Source: Chalciporus piperatus (Eukaryota > Basidiomycota > Agaricomycetes > Boletales > Boletaceae). From it: a stretch of 64,000 nucleotides of DNA. The translations under genes were made by a program, and so were the position numbers. The DNA is taken from positions 1-64,000 of the forward strand of contig JBBPTG010000051.1 of NCBI GenBank assembly GCA_038093975.1, in the 5' to 3' direction. The first letter of the stretch is position 1, and each line of letters starts with the position of its first letter. Positions 57,884 to 64,000 of the stretch are shown in pieces. Under the pieces are notes generated by a model. The model was not told where the DNA came from, did no database searches, and saw only the letters and a list, made by a program, of their open reading frames with translations.

Positions 57884-58486
57884 ATGTCCACCCCGATCCA
57901 CGCCGTCCACACCATACACGGCACTTTCTCTGGCATTTCCTCATACACTAGATATTCCACTCAAACATCATACTCGATGTACGCTGGCGTCGTACTTGAC
58001 AGACCCGACAGACATGCTCCAGGACTATCGAAGGCTGCATGGCGTGTGGCTCCCTCCCCATTACCCCCTAGCTGCAGGCGGCTACCTTCATCGCCCGACA
58101 ACCGTCGGCAACCTTCTCTGGGCCGTGCTATCACTGCACAGCCCGTTGCTTTCCCTCAAGACGACCCTTTTGACGACCATAATGCTCTGCCTGTACCCAT
58201 CATCCAGAACGACCAACTCGTTCCTCATCAGCGTACAAGGCTAGCCTCACAGTCGTTCACAGTCAAAATGCCGAGAGCTTCCCCCATTGAAGCTCTGGTT
58301 CGTCAAAGGACAGCTCAACGACTAGCGCAGGATCGGGAAGCACGTTGTAAAGCTGTTGCTGGGATCCTGTTGCACAGGGTGCACGCGGTCGGGAAGCCAT
58401 TGCGGAGAATGCCACCGAGCCCTGATGCACCACGGACGTACAAGCGCAGCAGGCTGTCGACGATGGTGACCATGGACGATTTATAA
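57884..58486 (+). CDS. Small basic hypothetical protein, single exon
   Basis: The ATG at 57884 opens a 200-residue frame with no intron. The N terminus is rich in Thr, Ser and Tyr (HTIHGTFSGISSYTRYSTQT), the middle is Pro/Arg-rich and disordered, and the C terminus carries a helix (SPIEALVRQRTAQRLAQDRE) and a Lys/Arg cluster (YKRSRLSTM) before VTMDDL. No known domain, signal or membrane segment is seen. An upstream in-frame ATG at 57869 would add five residues. The coding call rests on the length of the frame and on its codon-like composition. Confidence 0.55.
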   Translation: MSTPIHAVHTIHGTFSGISSYTRYSTQTSYSMYAGVVLDRPDRHAPGLSKAAWRVAPSPLPPSCRRLPSSPDNRRQPSLGRAITAQPVAFPQDDPFDDHNALPVPIIQNDQLVPHQRTRLASQSFTVKMPRASPIEALVRQRTAQRLAQDREARCKAVAGILLHRVHAVGKPLRRMPPSPDAPRTYKRSRLSTMVTMDDL

Positions 58487-59089
58487 GGTTAGTTTGACAT
58501 TTCCCTGCCGTGTGTGTCGGTTCTGACGTTGACCACTTGACCCAAAGTAGATTTGATTCGTGTTGAACATGGATTGTCTCTTTGCTGTTTGATGTGGTGG
58601 GGATCTAGGACAATGTACTGGGCGGATGGTTCTCTGGTTTATGCTGTCGTGTGTAGGCCGGGAAGACTTGGATACTTAGTAGCGGAATGAAAATAATAAT
58701 GCTGTACTTTTCGCACTTGGGAGTTGCTTGGGAGTTCTGGCAATTGACTGATCCAAAAATGGAACCAATAAGATAACACTGCCTCATCTACACAGCTTTC
58801 CTGTTCCCGTTCTCGTTGATTGGCTGGAGTTCACGCGTTCACGGGCCGTCTTCGAATAAGTAACTTCGGTGCGTTCCCCTAGCAGTGGAGGCTTGAACGA
58901 CTGTCTTCATCCCGACTCTCGGGTCTGCCTACGGGAGACTATTCCACTTCGAACAACTTCGACTCAACTCGACTCAGTTCGCGGCAACACTAATACTCAT
59001 GTTAGATTCGCTAAATCGACCCTTTCAGTCATATCCTTGCAAGTTGCAAGTCGCGGTCATTTATATTTGATCCCTTCTGGAACATTGGC
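58487..59089. other. Intergenic region with a solo hAT end
   Basis: At 58944-58992 the sequence CACTTCGAACAACTTCGACT leads to GCGGCAACACTA, the same terminal word as the right end of the hAT element at 46918. No matching left end was seen. It is followed at once by a 50 bp sequence repeated at 61204-61253. Confidence 0.6.
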
Positions 59090-60994
59090 ATGCCCTGTCT
59101 TGGGAGCGCGAGGGGGGTCTTCGACTTCCCGGCAGTTTCAGTCTGGCTGTCTCTGCGCTGTCCTCGCTCCTCACGGCGTTCATTTCGCGTTTCCTACTCT
59201 AGCTCCATCGCAACCCCGACCCGTTGGCCGCCACATCGCGAGTTCTCTATCACAGCGCATCTTCGTAGCAACTTTTTTGAATATACGTCAGGGCGGTGGA
59301 TGTAAGTCTCATACATGTTATTCTATGGGTTATATATGTCTAACCGTAATCTAATATGTTCAGCTTCAACGATGACCTTCGCCACGCAGAGCGCAGACTT
59401 GTCTTCAAGGTCGATGAGCTAAGTCGACTTGCAGCGGAGGCCGTCAATCGGAGTCCCGATGATATCGTCCGCCTGGAAAAACTAGCCGAGGGTGGGTTTA
59501 ACCGTACCTTCCTCATCACCATGCGCTGTGGCTTCCGAATGGTGGCGCGTATCCCGTACCCGGCTACGATTCCCAAGTACTTTGCTGTCGCTAGTGAAGT
59601 GGCTACTATGGCCTTACTCCGTTCCTTTGGCCTGCCTATCCCTGAGGTATACGGATACTCACCTACGCCGAACAACGCGGCAGGGACCGAGTATATCTTC
59701 ATGGAATTCGTACAAGGCACCAACTTAAGCGACATATGGTTTGACCTAGGGGAAGGGGAAATAATTTCAATGTCACGCCAACTTGCTGAACTCGAGTCGA
59801 AGATGATGTCGATTGCTTTCCCGGCTGGCGGAAGCCTTTACTATACTGAAGACTTGGAGAATGCAGCCGGGAGCGCCTCTTGGCCTACTAGGCCGGGCAT
59901 CACACTAGAGGACAAGCGTTTCTGCGTCGGCCCAGATACAAGTCTGCGTCTATGGTATGGCAGGAGATCACAGCTCGACTTAGATCGAGGACCGTGTAGG
60001 CCGCTCCCTGCCTTTTATTATTATTACTCCTTTCAACTAACTGATAACTATAGACGAAAGTGCCGAAGCAGCCCTCGTAAGAGGGGCCGAAAACGAACTA
60101 GCTTATTTACGGCGGTTTGGTCGACCACTGTTGCCGTTCCAGCGCGTAAGGAGGGAAGCTTACAAGTACCAGGAGCAGCCGCCGTCAGATCACATCGAGA
60201 ACCTGGACCGCTATCTCCTCATCGCGTCGTCACTCACCCCCAGGAACCCAGCCCTCGGTCATTTCCGCATCCGCCATCCCGACCTCCAGCCGAGCAATAT
60301 CATCGTTTCTAGGTCGCCCGACTCTAACTTGCACGTCGTCGGCCTGATCGACTGGCAACACACCTCGATCCTACCCCTGTTTCTCCTTACCGGCATACCC
60401 CAACGGCTACAGAACTACGATGATATTGGCTCGCAATCTATGACGCGGCCTTCGCTACCGGAGAAGTTGAATGACTTGGACGAAACCCAGCAAAGCGGAG
60501 AGATGGAACGCTACCGTCGCCGCCTCGTCCATTACCACTACGTCAAAAACACGGAGGAGTACAACGAGCTTCATTACGCGGCATTGACGGACCGCATGGG
60601 GGTGCTCCGCTACCGCCTCTTCTGTCACGCCAGTGACCCGTGGGAGGGCGAAACTTTCGCGCTGAAGGTTGCGCTGATACAAGCAACGAAGAACTGGAAG
60701 ACGCTCACGGGGGGAGGCCCGCCGTGTCCTGTCGTGTTCGATTCCGATGACGTACACGAGACGATGAAGCTGGATGCAGAACAGCAAGAAGCGGACGAGT
60801 CTCTAGAGGCGTGCCGGGACGTGATCGGCTTCGGGCCGGAGGGCTGGGTGCCCGCCGAGCACTACGAAGAGGCCATGGCACTCAGCAAGAAGCTAAGGGA
60901 GGATGGATTGGCGGCGGCCGAGTCGGAGGAGGAACGTGCCCAGATCGCGGCGCACTGGCCCTTGGACGACATGGACGAAGAGGAATACATGTAA
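59090..60994 (+). CDS. AIM9-like aminoglycoside-phosphotransferase-fold protein, 3 exons
   Basis: Exons 59090-59301, 59364-59995 and 60054-60994 join in frame to 594 residues. The N-terminal ~60 residues are Arg/Ser-rich with few acidic residues, a plausible mitochondrial presequence, then the family hallmark FFEYTSGRWIFNDDLRHAER. The kinase-like core shows LAEGGFNRTFLITM (ATP loop), MVARIPYP (Lys/Arg strand), EYIFMEFVQGTNLSDIWFDL (hinge), HPDLQPSNIIVS (Brenner-type catalytic loop, D and N) and GLIDWQHTSILPLFL (metal Asp). This is the APH/AIM9 family, multicopy in mushrooms; yeast AIM9 affects mitochondrial inheritance. The donor at 59996 was preferred to 59994 because only it keeps the catalytic frame. 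Confidence 0.88.
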
Positions 60995-61416
60995 TGAATC
61001 GAGCTAGATATTCCGCGGTGTTATATCTTATCTGCTGTATTTTAAAATATGGCCGGCTGGCTCCCGCAAGAACCCCCACTCTTTCACTAGCCCTCCCATC
61101 CTGTTCCCAAATGACTCGTTATCTCAGCGTCATAGCTTTGAGAGTGAACCAATCAGATAGCAGATGGCACACTGCCTCGCCTGTTGGCTTCGAGGCGGAT
61201 GCTACTCACGTTAGATTCACTAAATCGACCCTTTCAGTCATGTCCTTGCAAGTCGTGGTCCACAGCAGAAAATCAATGTCAGTCGGTAAAGCTCAAGGTG
61301 CGCCCAAGGGGCGCTCATCGTGGCAGAATCCGGACTTTTCTTGGCACGCTCTCCCAGAGTCGGTCGTAACTTTATCGTGCCGCCCATACACCACCCCTAG
61401 GCTCTAGCGTTCGGCC
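60995..61416. other. Intergenic region with the second copy of a 50 bp repeat
   Basis: 61204-61253 (ACTCACGTTAGATTCACTAA onward) matches 58995-59044, so the AIM9-like gene is bracketed by direct repeats. No supported gene was seen; stop-free frames here run on from the gene's shadow. Confidence 0.45.
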
Positions 61417-62039
61417 ATGAACTTCTCTCTGGCAACAGACAGCCCGTTCAACACTGTCCTTGTCTCGCCAGAGGGTCGCGTTCTCTATCGCATCGAGACG
61501 CCCAGTTTTCTCAGCTCATTGACGACGACGGTGAAGAAGGTGAGCAGCGATGGGTTGAGCGAGGTTGACATCGGTCGTGTCGTGTGGCAATCAGGAAAAC
61601 CTGGAACGGTAGTCGTTCACGGTCACGAACTCTACATCTGCAGAAGCAGCTTCTTTGGCTCGTGAGTCCCTGGTTAACTTCATTTTTTTTTGATACAGCT
61701 CCTGATGCAGTCCGACGGCAACAAAAAGGTCGAGAACGTTTACAGCGCTCAACGGTCAATCCTACAAATGGTCCTTCGGAGGCGATTCCTCTTTGGTAAG
61801 CGATGCACCCGAACTTGATGTTGGGTTGATCACAGGAACTCAAGTGGCTTTTCCGAAAGATGGCGAGTCACGACAGCAAGCAGGTTCCCGCTGCTACTTA
61901 CTCGCCTTCGTCGAGATCAAATCCTGGTCTCATACATATCACTCCACACGGACTCACGATTACCGGAGACGTACTCGTGTCGTTCGTGTGCGTGGAAGGA
62001 GAGCGACGGAACGCGCAAAGGAAGAAACTATGTGATTGA
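61417..62039 (+). CDS. DUF6593 domain protein, 3 exons
   Basis: Exons 61417-61661, 61711-61795 and 61836-62039 join in frame to 177 residues. The family pattern is complete: an opening strand pair (MNFSLATDSPFNTVLVSPEG, VLYRIETP), VDIGRVVWQS, then RTFTALNGQSYKWSF, LKWLFRKMASHDSKQVPAAT and a closing strand-helix (HGLTITGDVLVSFVCVEGER) before a Lys/Arg-rich end. DUF6593 proteins are small beta-rich proteins multicopy in Agaricomycetes, distantly like tubby/LURP-type barrels; function unknown. A second AG at 61710 was used as acceptor because the first (61698) leads into a stop. Confidence 0.85.
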
Positions 62040-62705
62040 TTGCAAGTGTATGATTGATGGGGATTGGATCTTCATTTTCTTGAATCTGCTTGGGCCCTTC
62101 TTCTGTATGTATAACATAGATACCCAGTGCCACGCAGACTCGGTGGTGGCGACAACGAGCAACGTATCCTCGGCCCCAATCACCTGGGTCTGCCCCAATC
62201 CGCACTTACTTACTCCCACTGGTCCCGACTCGTCAACTCCAGGAGATATCAAACTCGAATGCACAGAAGCACACAGAGATCGGTAGTTTGCCTTTCCCCA
62301 TAGATCTCATTTCTACTTGTCCATTCATGCTTGATTCATGCACATATCTGCCTTTCCGAGTGGGAGCGTGTACCCCTGACGGAGCTACGTCTCAAGGATC
62401 GTGATTCACCACGAACCGCACCTATCGGTGATTAGATATCTTCCGGTGCCTTTCCTTCGCGGGAGGGGCAGCTGGAACTGATACCCCGGGCCACCGAGAA
62501 ACGTGTCACTTCTCCTATATTCCATCGACATCTCCCATGCAAAACTGAATTCATGGCGTCACGCAGGGTACACTCCCACATGCAGGCCACTGGTAAAGCT
62601 TCTCCAGCGACATATATTCAAACAAACACATAAAATAAAAAGACCTTGGGATCGTCCAAAATCTATTCCTCCCCCTCGTTCTCTTCTTTGGTATAGTTGA
62701 GCCTC
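62040..62705. other. Convergent intergenic region
   Basis: It lies between the 3' ends of the DUF6593 gene (plus) and the MFS transporter gene (minus). No gene or repeat was recognised; both 3' UTRs should be here. Confidence 0.4.
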
Positions 62706-64000
62706 CTATCGTGTCGCGGAACGACCGGTGGTACGCTCAGGCGAGGGTTCGCGCAAGTCGTCTTCGTCTTCATCGTCTACGACGATCGTTTGCTCTACCG
62801 CAGTCTGTCTATCTGCCTGTGCTTCTACTTGAGATGCATCCGGGGTATCGTCTTCTTTCTTCTTGGTGCTGTATTCTAGACTCGTCTCGGGAATCTGCAA
62901 TCATGAGAAACCGTTGAGCAACCGAAAGGCGTCAGGAATCAGCAAGAGTTATGACCGTACCGGTAATCGAACGATGTAAGCCAACAAGGTCGAACAAGCT
63001 GCAAGGAAAAATACCGCACGCAGGGATGCCGCGTACGAGTCCCTCGCAGCTCGCTGCAAATCCGGAGGAAGCCTACCCACGAGCGTCGTCGAATGTCGAA
63101 TTTGGTTGATAATCTACACGTCGAGGAACGTTCAGTCACCCACCCGCCCCCTCCTCCAATTCGGAGCAAAAGGTTGAAAACGCACTTGTTCGGCATCGGG
63201 GGTATGAATGCGTTTGTGAAGTTCAGTGTTGAGCTTGGATTGGAATAGGGCTGATGAGACGGCGACTCCGCTCACTTGCCCTGTGCACGAGATGCGAGAT
63301 GTCGATGTCAGTGTTCATGTGCATAAAAACCTGGGGCGTGGATTACCTATGCCACGGAAAACCTGTCCGAATCCTGTACCAACCGCCATCTGGCTTTCTG
63401 TTTATCGTTCGTGAATACGATGATGACATGCAATCAGCCATCGATGCATCACGCACCGGGCAAGTGAGCTAGCAGTGCAACTGAATAGCGGCAATGAACG
63501 GCAGTCAGAAATCAATCTACTGATCGCAAAATATACTTGGCTACGCACTCAGCATCGTTTGCAAGACCACCGCATTTCCGAATCCCAAGGGAATCTTGGT
63601 CTCTTGGTCAGCCTAGTGCCATATGAAAAAGAAGAGAAAATCATCACAATGCTCAACCAGGTTTGCAGCGGGCCCGAGTTTTCATTAATGAGTGTAACGA
63701 GGACGATTCCAATGAATGGAAAGAAGCCGAAAACGACATTGATTAATTTATATTTGCCTGTGCGATGCATCATCCAACTGGTTGACGATCTTAGTCTTGA
63801 TGCGGCAGGAATGATTCACGAATGAACTTACCCAGCGAAAAGGGACCCCATGGACATGGAAAGGCTGTTCGGCAGCAAGTGAAGGCCTATCGTCGTCAAA
63901 AGCCTGCTGTGTCATGCGCAAACGAAACGAAACATACCAGCTATCGATGTGCTTGTCAGGGCGACGGTTTGGAACCACATGGGGAAGAAATACATGACAG
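62706..64000 (-). CDS. MFS transporter (DHA2-like), C-terminal part, leaves the window
   Basis: Minus-strand exons (plus coordinates): beyond 64000 to 63938, 63832-63886, 63648-63777, 63549-63612, 63457-63468, 63347-63397, 63186-63280, 62961-63113 and 62706-62894; all join in frame. Visible features: VMYFFPMWFQTVAL, LHLLPNSLSMSMGSLFAG-WM, then HRTGKYKLINVVFGFFPFIG, IPLGFGNAVVLQTML, MAVGTGFGQVFRGIGQVSGV (the conserved late-helix loop), and a last helix RAVFFLAACSTLLAYIVRLP before an acidic cytosolic tail (VVDDEDEDD). This matches 14-helix DHA2-type drug/metabolite-proton antiporters of the plasma membrane or vacuole. A 12 nt micro-exon (63457-63468) is needed to keep the frame. The substrate is unknown. 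Confidence 0.88.

Overview
The window is nuclear DNA of a filamentous basidiomycete, most likely an Agaricomycete. The evidence is many 48-70 bp GT-AG introns, and families typical of or expanded in mushrooms: a KDZ transposase with a Ulp1-type C terminus, DUF6532, DUF6593, a beta-flanking-type protein, a C2+TPR protein, a C2-domain protein, a P450 tandem array and F-box proteins. I cannot name the species. Exon joins given here were built by hand from splice consensus and frame continuity.

Layout. 1-3.1 kb: the tail of an unidentified gene, a helical Ala/Glu-rich protein and a beta-flanking-type protein. 3.7-6.0 kb (minus): an 11-exon DUF6532 gene. 7.3-12.5 kb: a decayed KDZ/Ulp1 transposase split by a 695 bp hAT-type MITE. 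12.6-17.2 kb: a large foldback element whose inverted arms are built from 33 bp and 120 bp tandem repeats. 17.1-19.8 kb (minus): a C2+TPR gene whose 3' end lies in the foldback arm, and a small gene. 19.9-27.6 kb (minus): a gene cut in two by a 6.8 kb LTR element with no pol; a second MITE sits inside that element and a third lies just beyond the gene. 29.1-32.6 kb: an intact 1044-residue centrosomin/Mto1-type coiled-coil gene. 33.8-42.9 kb: F-box remnants and a P450 array of one near-intact pseudogene, one intact gene and one fragment. 43.5-45.1 kb: a C2-domain gene. 45.2-46.9 kb: an internally deleted hAT element with perfect 8 bp target duplications. 47.5-52.0 kb: a short gene of a conserved family, a Helitron/PIF1 helicase remnant, an intact paralogue of the LTR-disrupted gene, and a chimeric 3' copy of the C2 gene. 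52.4-64.0 kb: mostly host genes: a disordered acidic protein, an F-box protein, a small basic protein, an AIM9-like phosphotransferase, a DUF6593 protein and the 3' part of an MFS transporter leaving the window.

The genes do not form one pathway. The window is a mosaic of ordinary genes and nested transposons, in which each insertion can be read against an intact paralogue or a restored target site. The foldback element (12.6-17.2 kb) and the pol-less LTR element, with its TGACTCA-rich LTR and hairpin tandem repeats, are the least conventional structures.
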